A stretch of 64,000 bases of DNA from Litorimonas sp046250185 (lineage in GTDB: Bacteria; Pseudomonadota; Alphaproteobacteria; Caulobacterales; Maricaulaceae), in assembly GCF_046250185.1 (NCBI RefSeq), contig NZ_CP176469.1, one strand, 5' to 3'. Shown piece after piece: positions 24,865 to 33,785 of the stretch (positions within the stretch are counted from its first letter, which is position 1; every line of letters begins with the position of its first letter). The notes beneath the pieces are model-generated. The model searched no databases. It was given only the letters and a program-made list of their open reading frames with translations, and had not been told where the DNA came from. A program made the translations under genes and the position numbers.

Positions 24865-25806
24865 ATGATGACGCAATTATACCGCACACACCCCCTCCGC
24901 TCCGCCTGTCTGAGCGCGGCCGCTCTCCTCTGCAGCGCGAGCGCCGCCGCGCAAGACGTAGCGCCCGACCCCCTCGCGACAGGTGACCTGATCCAGCAGG
25001 AACGCAATTTCGCGACCCTGAACACCGCAAACTTCGACCCCAACCGCATTTACGATGTCCCCGAAGCTGGCCCAGACGCGGCGCAGTTCCGGTTCAAACT
25101 CAAAGGCTACGTCTTTGGCCTGCGCATGGTGCGGGCTAATTACACGGGCTGGTATGACGATACGCGATATGCCGCTTACGCCGATATTAAAACCTCTGGC
25201 CTCGGCGCCCTCCTCAAGAAAATGGAGATTTGGGCGATTACGCGCGGCGCCTGGACGCCTAAGGGCCTCCGCCCCGATTATCATGTGCAGCAAAACATGG
25301 ACAAAAAGAATCGCCGCGTCGAAATGAACTATGACAATGCCCTCTCCCAAGTCGATGTCGCCATCGTTCCGCCGCTCGGCAGTCAAGGCATCCCCGCCGC
25401 CACCCCCGCAGAGCGCTTCGCCGCCAATGACACCCTGTCCGCGATCATGACAATGATGATGCGCGGGGCCAAAACCGAAGGCCGTGCCTGTGAAGGCTCT
25501 GTCCCTGTCTTTGACAGCAAGCAGCACTATAACCTGCGCATGGAGCGTGTGGAGGAGATGCGCTATAAATATGACGGCGAGAAACTCGACGCCCTGAAAT
25601 GTCATATTTATTACGAACCCGTCTCAGGCTTTGACCCCGAAGACCTGCCTGATAGCGAAGAGGAAAGCACGCCGATCACGGTGTATTTCACCAAAATGGA
25701 CGATCTCGGCCTCTACGTCCCGCTGAAATTCACCTATAAGATCAGTTCGATCAAAGCCGTGATTAAGGTGGACGAAATGGTGATTGTGCCCGCTGAAAAG
25801 AGTTAG
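24865..25806 (+). CDS. DUF3108 secreted protein
   Basis: 313 residues: a signal peptide (about 1-30, ending ASAAAQ) and a DUF3108 domain (about 70-300) with YVFGLRMVRANYTGWYDD and the C-terminal LPDSEEESTPITVYFTKMDD strands. The domain is thought to be a beta-barrel-like periplasmic fold of unknown role. In other bacteria DUF3108 proteins sit near rpmB and nucleotide genes, as here. It is divergent from rpmB with about 215 bp between starts. Confidence 0.85.
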   Translation: MMTQLYRTHPLRSACLSAAALLCSASAAAQDVAPDPLATGDLIQQERNFATLNTANFDPNRIYDVPEAGPDAAQFRFKLKGYVFGLRMVRANYTGWYDDTRYAAYADIKTSGLGALLKKMEIWAITRGAWTPKGLRPDYHVQQNMDKKNRRVEMNYDNALSQVDVAIVPPLGSQGIPAATPAERFAANDTLSAIMTMMMRGAKTEGRACEGSVPVFDSKQHYNLRMERVEEMRYKYDGEKLDALKCHIYYEPVSGFDPEDLPDSEEESTPITVYFTKMDDLGLYVPLKFTYKISSIKAVIKVDEMVIVPAEKS

Positions 25807-25832
25807 CCAAGCGGAGATAGCGCCTCTGTTAA

Positions 25833-26111
25833 TTAACAGGACGGATAGGACAGCCCGCGAAGCCAGCATCCGTGACGGATACCGAAATAATTAGTTTTGT
25901 TTCTCACGAACGTAGCTTCGCGGCGGTGTTTGTTGATCAGCGGCCAGTTGTTCGCATCCAGATATTCCTTAGAATATCGAAATGATCGGCCCCGCTTAAA
26001 AAGGGTCACGCACGCGGCTGTCACACCGGATACGCTTAACCACACCGTCCTCTGATCCAAAACCTGACGCGTTCCTGTCCCAAGATCAGAAGAACGAGGG
26101 TGTTGTATCAC
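25833..26111 (-). CDS. Possible small hypothetical protein
   Basis: A 92-residue frame fills most of the 375-bp gap before the mannonate dehydratase gene. Its middle (FKRGRSFRYSKEYLDANNW) and the aromatic, basic end look protein-like. There is no clear ribosome site, signal peptide or known family. It could be a real small gene, a decayed gene or chance. The gap also has a perfect palindrome CTGTTAATTAACAG at 25826-25839, which covers the stop, and a CCCC-AAA-GGGG hairpin near 26157. Confidence 0.35.
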   Translation of the reverse strand: MIQHPRSSDLGTGTRQVLDQRTVWLSVSGVTAACVTLFKRGRSFRYSKEYLDANNWPLINKHRREATFVRNKTNYFGIRHGCWLRGLSYPSC

Positions 26112-26181
26112 ACGGTTTGAAGGCGGGGATTAATCTGTTGAGATTTCTGTAATATCCCCAAAGGGGACATCTGCAAGCTCT

Positions 26182-27402
26182 TTAATAATTCCACATCGTG
26201 CCATCTTCCAATCGAACAATAGGGTGATAGCGGCGATCGAAAGAGTATTTTTCCGCCTCGTTTTCATCAAAATCTACGCCGAGTCCGGGAGCGTCACTAA
26301 CGTAAAACATACCATTTTCAAGATAATGATCTGACGGAAATAACGCATCGCACTCTTCAGTGCCCAATACTAAGTATTCTTGAATACCAAAATTTGGCGC
26401 CCAAACATTAAGATGCGCTTGTGCGGCCATCGAAATCGGAGAGTGACTTGGCGCGCCGTGGAAGCCTGTTCTGACATTGTGCAAAGCTGCAAATTCAACA
26501 ATGCTTCTCACATGAGTTATACCTCCAGCATAAGTAGCTGATACGCGAATAAAGTCGATCAATTCTTCCTCAATCATGCTTTTGCAATCCCATATGGAAT
26601 TAAACACTTCCCCGATTGCGATTGGCACAGTTGTGTGATGGCGTATGAGTCTGAGTGCGGCCTGATCGTCAGCAGGTGTCGGATCTTCCAGCCAAAAGAG
26701 ATTGTATTTTTCAATCTCCTTGCCAAAGGCTGCAGCTTCTCGCGGACGTAGTCGATGATGCACATCATGGAGGAGTTTCAAATCTGGCCCAAAGCGATCT
26801 CTGATGGTCTCGAAAACAGTCGGCATATGTTTTAGATATTTTTCAGAATCCCAAACCTCTTGATCAGGAAGCTTACCATACTCAGTTATGAAGTGTTTCG
26901 TATCGCCGCCTTTTCCCGTTGCGTACCCACCTTCCGGCATGCCAGGGATTCCACATTGCAGACGTATAGCTTTATAGCCCTCAGATTGATAATGCGCGAC
27001 AGAATCGATGAGCGCATCCAAATCCGAGCCGACCGCATGGGCATAGACCAGAGACCCGTCACGACTTTTCCCGCCCAACAGTTGATAGACGGGTAGCCCT
27101 GCAATTTTGCCTTTAATGTCCCACAGCGCCATATCAATGGCACCCAACGCGGCCATGGTAACTGGTCCACGGCGAAAATAAGCGCCTCGGTAAACATATT
27201 GCCAAACATCTTCGGTGTTGCGCGGGTCCATGCCGATCAAGCAGGGAATGAGATAGTCTCTCAGATAGGCAGCTGGTAGCGTTTCGCGCGTGTTTAGCGT
27301 CGCATCACCAATGCCGTAAACGCCCTTATCAGTCATGATTTTCAGGGTGACATAATTCTTGCCTGGGCCGCCGATGAAAACATCTGCGCTCGTTATTTTC
27401 AT
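26182..27402 (-). CDS. manD: D-mannonate dehydratase, enolase superfamily (ManD/RspA type)
   Basis: 406 residues, the full ManD length. The capping domain (about 1-120, with YRGAYFRRGPVTMAALGAID) and barrel show the metal ligands Asp in LLHDVHHR near 213, Glu in WLEDPTP near 238 and Glu in AIGEVFN near 264. The catalytic region FHGAPSHSPIS is near 315, and the C-terminus LEDGTMWNY matches ManD. The enzyme removes water from D-mannonate to give 2-keto-3-deoxy-D-gluconate, a step of glucuronate use. Some homologues act on D-gluconate or have low activity. It is divergent from the oxidoreductase gene across a 96-bp gap with three ordered repeats. Confidence 0.9.
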   Translation of the reverse strand: MKITSADVFIGGPGKNYVTLKIMTDKGVYGIGDATLNTRETLPAAYLRDYLIPCLIGMDPRNTEDVWQYVYRGAYFRRGPVTMAALGAIDMALWDIKGKIAGLPVYQLLGGKSRDGSLVYAHAVGSDLDALIDSVAHYQSEGYKAIRLQCGIPGMPEGGYATGKGGDTKHFITEYGKLPDQEVWDSEKYLKHMPTVFETIRDRFGPDLKLLHDVHHRLRPREAAAFGKEIEKYNLFWLEDPTPADDQAALRLIRHHTTVPIAIGEVFNSIWDCKSMIEEELIDFIRVSATYAGGITHVRSIVEFAALHNVRTGFHGAPSHSPISMAAQAHLNVWAPNFGIQEYLVLGTEECDALFPSDHYLENGMFYVSDAPGLGVDFDENEAEKYSFDRRYHPIVRLEDGTMWNY

Positions 27403-27419
27403 TTTGCATCCCCCAGATT

Positions 27420-27454
27420 ATACCGATAGGCTATACCAATAAAGCATACCAATA
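27420..27454. promoter_or_regulatory. Three direct repeats of ATACCRATA at 13-bp spacing
   Basis: ATACCGATA at 27420, ATACCAATA at 27433 and ATACCAATA at 27446 are spaced exactly 13 bp. They lie in the divergent gap between the mannonate dehydratase and Gfo/Idh/MocA genes. The ACCAAT core recurs before the cluster's TonB receptor, so the same regulator may bind both. Confidence 0.6.
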
Positions 27455-27498
27455 TAAAGCCCCTTATGGGTTTTGAGTAAAGTGTCAGAGGATTGAAA

Positions 27499-28638
27499 AT
27501 GGGTGGGCCGATCAAAGTTTTAGTGCATGGCACAGGGTTCGCTGGACAAGGTCACGCTGAGGCTTTTCGCTATGCCGGGGCTGAGATTGTTGGCATCGTC
27601 GGACGCACGCCAAGCGTCGTCAAGAAAATTGCAGCCGAATTAAAAATACCCTACGGCGGTACGGATTGGCAGCGGGCCTTGGTTGACTGCCAGCCAGATG
27701 TCGTCTCCATTGCCACGCCGGGCGGCGCGCACTTTGATCCTATCAAACAAGCTATCGCTGCGGGGTGCCATGTTTTTTGCGATAAACCCCTCACAACTGA
27801 CGGCGACAGTGCTTCAATACTTTTCCAATTAGCTAACGATAAAGGTGTCAAAACGGCATTCGCTGCAAGTTTCAGATATATGCCTGAAGTCCTTCATGCA
27901 AAAAGATTGGTTGCCGAGGGCGCGATTGGCGAACCTTTGGAAGTTGAGTGCATATCTCATTTCAATCTTGAGCGAGATATTCCATTCGGATGGTCACACC
28001 GCAAAGAAGATGGAGGTGGACGGCTCAATAATAATTTCACTCATAAACTGTCTATTGTAACGTCAGTCATTGGCGAAGATATCCAGGCAATAATGGGCGA
28101 AGTTCGAGATGATTTAGGGAAAGCCCCGATCGTTGAAGGGGTGCATAATTTCAAAACAAGACGCGACCACATACCCGAAGACTTGAATGATCCATCGCTA
28201 GAATGGGGCGAATCTAATGTGGAGTGGTCCTATAATGTTACCGCTCAAATCAATAGCCCGTTCGCGAAAAACCCAGTGACTGCCCTATTCAAGCATGGCG
28301 GCCTTCACCCAAGATTCCATGAAGACTACATCGCCTTTTACGGCAGCAAGGCCTCTATTTATATAAAAGGCCACTATGGCAGCGGCCCGCTCTATTTATA
28401 TGGCACAGATAAATCCTGGACTGAGCGTAAACTCCCCGCGGATATCGCGGCAACTATCCCAGACGTTGAGGGCGATACGGAACGTAATTGGCGTTACCTC
28501 ATTCGCGAACTTTTGAGAGATATAAAAGGCGAACCTGTAGGTCACTACCAAACATTTAAAGAAGGCGCCCAATACCAAAGGCTCATCGATGTCATTCGCC
28601 TTAACAACAGTTGGACCGATGTTAGTCACCTGCAATAA
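27499..28638 (+). CDS. Gfo/Idh/MocA-family sugar oxidoreductase
   Basis: 379 residues: an NAD(P)-binding Rossmann domain (about 1-125, start GTGFAGQGHAEAF, with CDKPLT near 92) and a C-terminal alpha/beta substrate domain (about 130-370). The lysine of the DKP motif is the usual catalytic residue. Members oxidise or reduce sugars, sugar acids or inositols. A TTG start at 27493 is possible, but GAGG is better spaced for ATG 27499. It leads the plus-strand unit with the symporter 11 nt later. It may turn the imported sugar into a ketose or a uronate-type acid upstream of mannonate; this is inference. Confidence 0.87.
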   Translation: MGGPIKVLVHGTGFAGQGHAEAFRYAGAEIVGIVGRTPSVVKKIAAELKIPYGGTDWQRALVDCQPDVVSIATPGGAHFDPIKQAIAAGCHVFCDKPLTTDGDSASILFQLANDKGVKTAFAASFRYMPEVLHAKRLVAEGAIGEPLEVECISHFNLERDIPFGWSHRKEDGGGRLNNNFTHKLSIVTSVIGEDIQAIMGEVRDDLGKAPIVEGVHNFKTRRDHIPEDLNDPSLEWGESNVEWSYNVTAQINSPFAKNPVTALFKHGGLHPRFHEDYIAFYGSKASIYIKGHYGSGPLYLYGTDKSWTERKLPADIAATIPDVEGDTERNWRYLIRELLRDIKGEPVGHYQTFKEGAQYQRLIDVIRLNNSWTDVSHLQ

Positions 28639-28649
28639 AAGGCACGTCC

Positions 28650-30413
28650 ATGAACTATGACTATCTTGTTATTGCAGGCTATTTTCTTCTCATATTAGGC
28701 ATCGGCTTCGCCTTCAAAAATTTGGCGGCTAAATCAACCAGCGATTATTTTCGCGGCGGCGGAAAGATGCTTTGGTGGATGGTCGGATCTACAGCCTTTA
28801 TGATGCAATTTTCTGCGTGGACCTTTACTGGCGCGGCAGGCAAGGCCTTCACCGACGGCTTTGCGGTGTGTTTAGTGTTTTTCGCGAATACATTTTCATA
28901 CTTCTGCGGCTGGGCCTATTTTGCGCATCGTTTTCGGCAAATGCGGGTGGATACACCGACTGAAGGTATTAGACGCAGATATGGCCATGGGAACGAGCTT
29001 TTCTTCTCCTGTGCTCTTATCATCTTCACTCTCATAAATGCAGGGATTTGGCTAAATGCTCTGGGTGTTTTTTCCAGTGCTGTATTCGAATCAGACATCA
29101 CTCTCACAATCATTCTAATTGGCGTAACAGTGGTGTTCGTGTCGGTTCTCGCGGGTGCTTGGGGCGTTGTCGCGTCAGACTTTGTTCAAACTTTAGTGGT
29201 GGCTATTGTATCGGTGGCCTGCGCGATTATTGCCCTGATTAAAGTCGGCGGCCCTGTTGAACTCGTGACTAACTTTCCCTCTGATTTCGTCATGGGGCCA
29301 GACATGAATTACGGGCTTTTACTGGTCGGAACATTCGTATTCTTTTTGGCCAAGCAACTCATCACGATCATGAACTTGCACGACTCTTTTCGTTTTTTGA
29401 ATGCAAAGGACTCTGCAAACGCTCGGAAAGCCGCCTTACTCGCTATGGCACTGATGGGGGTGGGGAGTATTATCTGGTTTATCCCGCCTTGGGCCTCTGC
29501 GATATTATATCCAGACGCCGCAGCCGCATACCCTGAACTGGGTAATAAAGCCGCTGATGCGGTCTATTTAGTCTTTGCCCGCAATGCCATGCCCGTTGGA
29601 ACTGTCGGGCTTCTGCTCGCTGGACTATTCGCGGCAACCATGTCCTCTGTGGACTCGGCACTGAACAAAAACTCAGGCATTTTTGTAAGAAGCATATATC
29701 AGCCATTTCTAGCTAGAAGAAACAAAACCGCGAGTGACAGATCACTATTAAATCTAAGTCGATTCTTGAGTTTTCTGAGCGGGGTCATCGTCATTGCGAT
29801 GGCCCTTTATTTCAAGTCCTTAAAGGAACTTAGCCTGTTTGATCTAATGATGTCGTTATCAGCGATGGTTCAAGTCCCGATTCTCATTCCGCTCATTGCA
29901 GGAATAATTATAAAAAAGACACCTGACTGGGCGCCTTGGGTCACAGTCCTTCTCGGTCTGTTTGTCTCTTGGTTCATGCTCAACATTCTAACGCCAGTAG
30001 TCTTTGCGGAATGGATAGGGATTGAGCCTTTCACTGATCGCGAGGCTACAGATATGAATTTGATACTCACCATTGGCGCGCAAGTATTCATCACCGCTGG
30101 CTTTTTCTGCGCAACGAGTCTTTTCTATAAAGAGGGGGCCGATAAGAATCTTGAGGAAACAAAGCGCTTTTTTGAGGATCTAAAAACACCTGTTATCGCA
30201 GGCGATGATCAAGATGAATACGACCGACAGCAAAGACGAAAATTAGGATCTATGGTTCGTTATATGGGGGCTGGCCTGTTATTCATGGCACTCATCCCAA
30301 ATCCTATCTGGGGCCGCATAGTATTTCTGTTGTGCGCTTTGGCGATTTTGACCGTGGGGACTTTTTTGAAGAGAAGCGCGTCGGCGGCACCGCTCAGTAG
30401 CAATCTGGTATAG
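28650..30413 (+). CDS. Sodium/solute symporter (SSS family)
   Basis: 587 residues with about 13 to 14 membrane helices. Features of the family are the first helix GYFLLILGIGFAFKN, the GGGKMLWWMVGSTAFMMQFSAW segment, a helix with AATMSSVDSALNKNSGI near 330 (the conserved serine-rich sodium site), and a long hydrophilic loop near 510. Such transporters take up sugars, sugar acids or amino acids with Na+. Its place between the oxidoreductase and the lipoprotein, opposite ManD, points to a sugar acid or a related carbohydrate. Confidence 0.9.
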   Translation: MNYDYLVIAGYFLLILGIGFAFKNLAAKSTSDYFRGGGKMLWWMVGSTAFMMQFSAWTFTGAAGKAFTDGFAVCLVFFANTFSYFCGWAYFAHRFRQMRVDTPTEGIRRRYGHGNELFFSCALIIFTLINAGIWLNALGVFSSAVFESDITLTIILIGVTVVFVSVLAGAWGVVASDFVQTLVVAIVSVACAIIALIKVGGPVELVTNFPSDFVMGPDMNYGLLLVGTFVFFLAKQLITIMNLHDSFRFLNAKDSANARKAALLAMALMGVGSIIWFIPPWASAILYPDAAAAYPELGNKAADAVYLVFARNAMPVGTVGLLLAGLFAATMSSVDSALNKNSGIFVRSIYQPFLARRNKTASDRSLLNLSRFLSFLSGVIVIAMALYFKSLKELSLFDLMMSLSAMVQVPILIPLIAGIIIKKTPDWAPWVTVLLGLFVSWFMLNILTPVVFAEWIGIEPFTDREATDMNLILTIGAQVFITAGFFCATSLFYKEGADKNLEETKRFFEDLKTPVIAGDDQDEYDRQQRRKLGSMVRYMGAGLLFMALIPNPIWGRIVFLLCALAILTVGTFLKRSASAAPLSSNLV

Positions 30414-30427
30414 TCGAGGAAAGACAA

Positions 30428-31264
30428 ATGCCTTACACATTCAAAAAAACAGTATTTCTGTCATGTCTTACCCTGCTTGTGATGGGCTGTACTTCTATCA
30501 ACGCACCTAGCGCCGTCAGGCTTTCTCACGGCGTTGACATGTCCGCAGGTGGCGATGAGGCTTATATTATCATCATAGAGAATGCGACTTTCTATCTTGA
30601 GAAATCTGGTGGCGGCCTCTCCAGCATGCTTGATAAAGATGGGGTCGACTGGCTTGGATTTCACAAAGAAAAGGGAAGTGCCCATAAAGGTGAGTATCGC
30701 GGGTTTCCAAATGCAATTCACAAACAAGACGGCAATTATTTTCATGCAATGAATGCAGGAACCGACCCGTCTTCATCCGTCATATCCATCAACACACCCG
30801 ACCATATCCAAATCGTCTTTACATCAGGCAATGGCGCTTGGGAGGGAGTATGGGACTTTTACCCAGACCGCCTAGACTTCACCATGAGCAAGATTAGTCC
30901 AGGCTACAAATACTGGGTGCAATATGAAGGTGTCCCTGGCGGCGAAATGGACAGGTCTGACTTTCGCTATTCGTCTGCTGATACAAAGCGCCACCTGATT
31001 GATGAAGACTTTATTGGGGACTTGCCCAGCCCTGAATGGATGGCGTTTGGCGATGAAAATTCGCCCCGTATGTTGTATCTGCTACACCATGAGGACGATA
31101 AACATCCTGATGATTACGTAAGCAGACCAGATATGACAGTGCTAGGCTTTGGCAGACGCAATAAAGATAAATTCCTAGATACACCTCAAACCTTTACGCT
31201 CGGTTTTATCGAGACGACGGAATATAGTGACATCAAAAACGCTATCGACACTCTTGCGCCTTGA
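30428..31264 (+). CDS. Lipoprotein of the sugar-acid cluster, unknown function
   Basis: 278 residues. A signal peptide with lipobox LVMGC (Cys about 21) predicts a lipoprotein. The mature part is beta-rich (WLGFHKEKG, GVWDFYPDRLDFTM, YWVQYEGVPGG) with many Trp, Tyr and Asp residues, as in carbohydrate-binding or glycan-modifying proteins. I see no catalytic motif I recognise. It starts 14 nt after the symporter stop and should be cotranscribed. Its partners suggest a role in binding or trimming the substrate in the periplasm, which is inference only. Confidence 0.78.
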   Translation: MPYTFKKTVFLSCLTLLVMGCTSINAPSAVRLSHGVDMSAGGDEAYIIIIENATFYLEKSGGGLSSMLDKDGVDWLGFHKEKGSAHKGEYRGFPNAIHKQDGNYFHAMNAGTDPSSSVISINTPDHIQIVFTSGNGAWEGVWDFYPDRLDFTMSKISPGYKYWVQYEGVPGGEMDRSDFRYSSADTKRHLIDEDFIGDLPSPEWMAFGDENSPRMLYLLHHEDDKHPDDYVSRPDMTVLGFGRRNKDKFLDTPQTFTLGFIETTEYSDIKNAIDTLAP

Positions 31265-31276
31265 ATAGAATTATAT

Positions 31277-32479
31277 CTAATTCGTAAATTGTAGACGGCT
31301 GACCTCAAGGACATCCCAGCAAGCTCCCAAAGTATGGTAATCGGTTTTCCCCAAAGGCGATTTTTTGTTGGTTATAGGTGAACCGTCTCGCTTACGAACG
31401 CGGAACCAAGCGCCATTTTTATGGTCAATGAGATGTTTCCAACTCCAACACCAGATGCGTTGGTAATCCTTCATATATCTCTCATCCCGCGTTAAATGAT
31501 AGAGCCGCCATGCGGTCGCAAATGTTTCTGCGTGAACCCAGAAGTGTTTTTCATCCGCACACACCTTCCCACAAGGGTCTACGCCATAAAATATCCCCCC
31601 GAATTCAGCATCCCATCCAGTCTTTATAGCATGATCATAGAGCGCTTTCGCACGCGGTAGCCATTTATCATTTGGACGCTCCCGATCCAGCATGAGCAGC
31701 AATTTGCTCCATTCCGTCTGGTGCCCGGGCTGGAACCCCCACGGCTTGTAGCGGTCATTAGGTTTATCGATATTAAACTGCATGTCCGCTTGCCAATTAG
31801 AGGTATAATGCTCCCAAATTTGCCCGTCTGTCTGGGCCGCCAAATCGAAAGCAAACCGATTGGCAAGTCGTTCGGCACGATCTAAAAATCTGGGGTCAGC
31901 CGTTGCTTGCCATGCAGCAATGAGAGCCTCACACATATGCATATTAGCATTTTGACCGCGATAGTTAGACAGCTTTTTCAAAGTCGAATCTCGTTCGTCA
32001 TTGTAAGCGCTTGCGGCTTCATCCCAAAAATATGTGTCTAAAAAATCGTATGTTTCATATAGTATGGATTTTGCACGAACGATGCCCGCGCGCAGGCAAG
32101 TGGCGGCCGCCAACACAACAAAGGCATGACCATAGGCCATAACTCGGCTGTCGGTGACTTGGTTTTTTTCAAGCAACCAAGCGTAGCCGCCATTTGGCTC
32201 TCTATGATAGTTTGTAAGATAATCGAGACCCCACTGAGCCCATTCTAAATGCTGTGGTTTGCCGTAGAGACGGTAAGCCGTCGCATAATTGACGACATAC
32301 CTGGCTGAGCCGACAAGCTGACGACTATCAGGGTCGTAGCACTCTCCATTGTTCAGAAAACAGCCATAAAAGCCGCCCTCGTCCGAAAAAACTCGGGGTT
32401 CGTAAAATGCTAGCGTTGACTGAATGTGCCCTTCCAGAAAGTCCTCGTCATCGAAAACTGGCTGCTGGTGGGTATTCAT
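31277..32479 (-). CDS. AGE-family sugar epimerase/isomerase
   Basis: 400 residues, the length of the N-acylglucosamine 2-epimerase superfamily, which folds as an (alpha/alpha)6 barrel. Catalytic-type His residues appear in GHQTEWSKLL near 246 and HFWVHAET near 309, and family elements NANMHMCEALIAAW near 180 and WSWKHLIDHKNGAWF near 364. Members are mannose isomerases, 2-epimerases and sulfoquinovose or cellobiose epimerases; which one cannot be told. It is convergent with the lipoprotein and is 10 nt downstream of the Nramp-like gene, so these two form a unit with the regulator. Confidence 0.85.
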   Translation of the reverse strand: MNTHQQPVFDDEDFLEGHIQSTLAFYEPRVFSDEGGFYGCFLNNGECYDPDSRQLVGSARYVVNYATAYRLYGKPQHLEWAQWGLDYLTNYHREPNGGYAWLLEKNQVTDSRVMAYGHAFVVLAAATCLRAGIVRAKSILYETYDFLDTYFWDEAASAYNDERDSTLKKLSNYRGQNANMHMCEALIAAWQATADPRFLDRAERLANRFAFDLAAQTDGQIWEHYTSNWQADMQFNIDKPNDRYKPWGFQPGHQTEWSKLLLMLDRERPNDKWLPRAKALYDHAIKTGWDAEFGGIFYGVDPCGKVCADEKHFWVHAETFATAWRLYHLTRDERYMKDYQRIWCWSWKHLIDHKNGAWFRVRKRDGSPITNKKSPLGKTDYHTLGACWDVLEVSRLQFTN

Positions 32480-32489
32480 GAGATTTCGA

Positions 32490-33779
32490 CTATGCTGCTA
32501 TCATCTGCCATACGCCCCTCACGCCAATGAAAGATGTGAAGAGAGAAAACAACAGAATCCCCGTCAGAAAAATATTAGAGAGGAGAGAATTTTTATACGC
32601 ACCCATCAAATCCTTTCGGTTCGAAAGATAGAGAATACACATCACAGTGATAGGCAGTATAATTGCGTTCATCGCTTGCGACGCAATCATGACGAACACA
32701 GGTCTAGCCCCGATTAAAGGCACAACCAATCCAAGCAAAGAGATTGCGAAAACCATTACCCGGTATTTTGGCAGGGTCATATTGCGCTCTGCCCCAGAGT
32801 AATCGCAAAGCAGCCAAGGCAACATCAGCACATTTGGAAACTGCGACGAAACTCCAGCAGAGATAATACCAATAGCAAATATCGAGGTGGCAAAGGAGCC
32901 CGCAAGAGGCTCTAACAAAGTGATCATTTGAGAGGCGCGGGAGAGCCCTATGTTTTCAGCATATAATGTTCCAGCGGCCGCAGCCATGATCGCGGCGCTA
33001 ATGACAAACATCAGGGTCACAGAAACAATGGCATCATTTCGTTGGGTTTTCATGTCTTTGAGTGTCCATCCAGCCTCTTTCACAAGGGTTGTGCGGATAA
33101 TAAATAATCCCGAGAAAACCGTCGTCCCAACCATAGAAGCAATGACCAGAAGTGGACCTCCGTCAGAGCTTGGGTCAACTTGTGGAACGCTTGGGATTAA
33201 GCCTCTCAGTATGTCCATAGGCGGCGGCATCATAATGAAAAAATTGACTAAGAAACTAGCCGACATAATCGCAACAATGACAGCGAGGCTGCGTTCAAAA
33301 AACTGCGTTTTTCCATTCCAAAATATGAAGAAAACCAGAGCAGAAAATGCTGAGGCGAAATAGATCGGATAAATACCACCCTCCACCGCAGTCTTGGACC
33401 ACTCATAGCAAATTTCGGAAACAATCCCCATCACCCCCATGACACTACCGCAAACGCCGAGCGTCAGTGCTACAATGAAATAAATACCTACAACTGGATG
33501 AATGTGTTTCTTAAAAGCTTGCAGCGCCGTTTCGCCTGTCACGAGGGTGAAACGACTATAAATGTTGATCATGAAAAAAGTGCATAGGCAGGACGCAATA
33601 ATCGTCCACAAAAGCGCCATTCCATATTCAGCTCCCGCCTTTGCCATAGCAGTAACGCTGCCTGTCCCTAAATTGAAACCAAGCAAAAATATTCCAGGTA
33701 GAAAAAGCGCCAAGCCCTTAGAAAATTTGTGGCCAAGCGTGTTTATTTCTAAGTTTTGTACATCTGTTATTTTTGTCAT
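32490..33779 (-). CDS. Nramp-related transporter lacking the usual metal-binding motifs
   Basis: 429 residues with about 11 membrane helices, similar in organisation to Nramp (SLC11) divalent metal transporters. The helix-1 motif DPGN is replaced by GFNLGTGS, and the helix-6 MPHN motif by GTTVFSG, so the known Mn/Fe ligands are missing. Mg2+-type and substrate-shifted relatives of Nramp are known, and some lie in carbohydrate clusters. It is followed 10 nt later by the epimerase and preceded by the GntR gene 6 nt upstream on the same strand. A non-metal substrate such as an organic solute is possible. Confidence 0.75.
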   Translation of the reverse strand: MTKITDVQNLEINTLGHKFSKGLALFLPGIFLLGFNLGTGSVTAMAKAGAEYGMALLWTIIASCLCTFFMINIYSRFTLVTGETALQAFKKHIHPVVGIYFIVALTLGVCGSVMGVMGIVSEICYEWSKTAVEGGIYPIYFASAFSALVFFIFWNGKTQFFERSLAVIVAIMSASFLVNFFIMMPPPMDILRGLIPSVPQVDPSSDGGPLLVIASMVGTTVFSGLFIIRTTLVKEAGWTLKDMKTQRNDAIVSVTLMFVISAAIMAAAAGTLYAENIGLSRASQMITLLEPLAGSFATSIFAIGIISAGVSSQFPNVLMLPWLLCDYSGAERNMTLPKYRVMVFAISLLGLVVPLIGARPVFVMIASQAMNAIILPITVMCILYLSNRKDLMGAYKNSLLSNIFLTGILLFSLFTSFIGVRGVWQMIAA

Positions 33780-33785
33780 AGTGAC

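Noticed and set aside
24877..25605. Long minus-strand frame opposite the DUF3108 gene
   Set aside because: Its product has no known motif, while the plus strand has a signal peptide and a DUF3108 domain.
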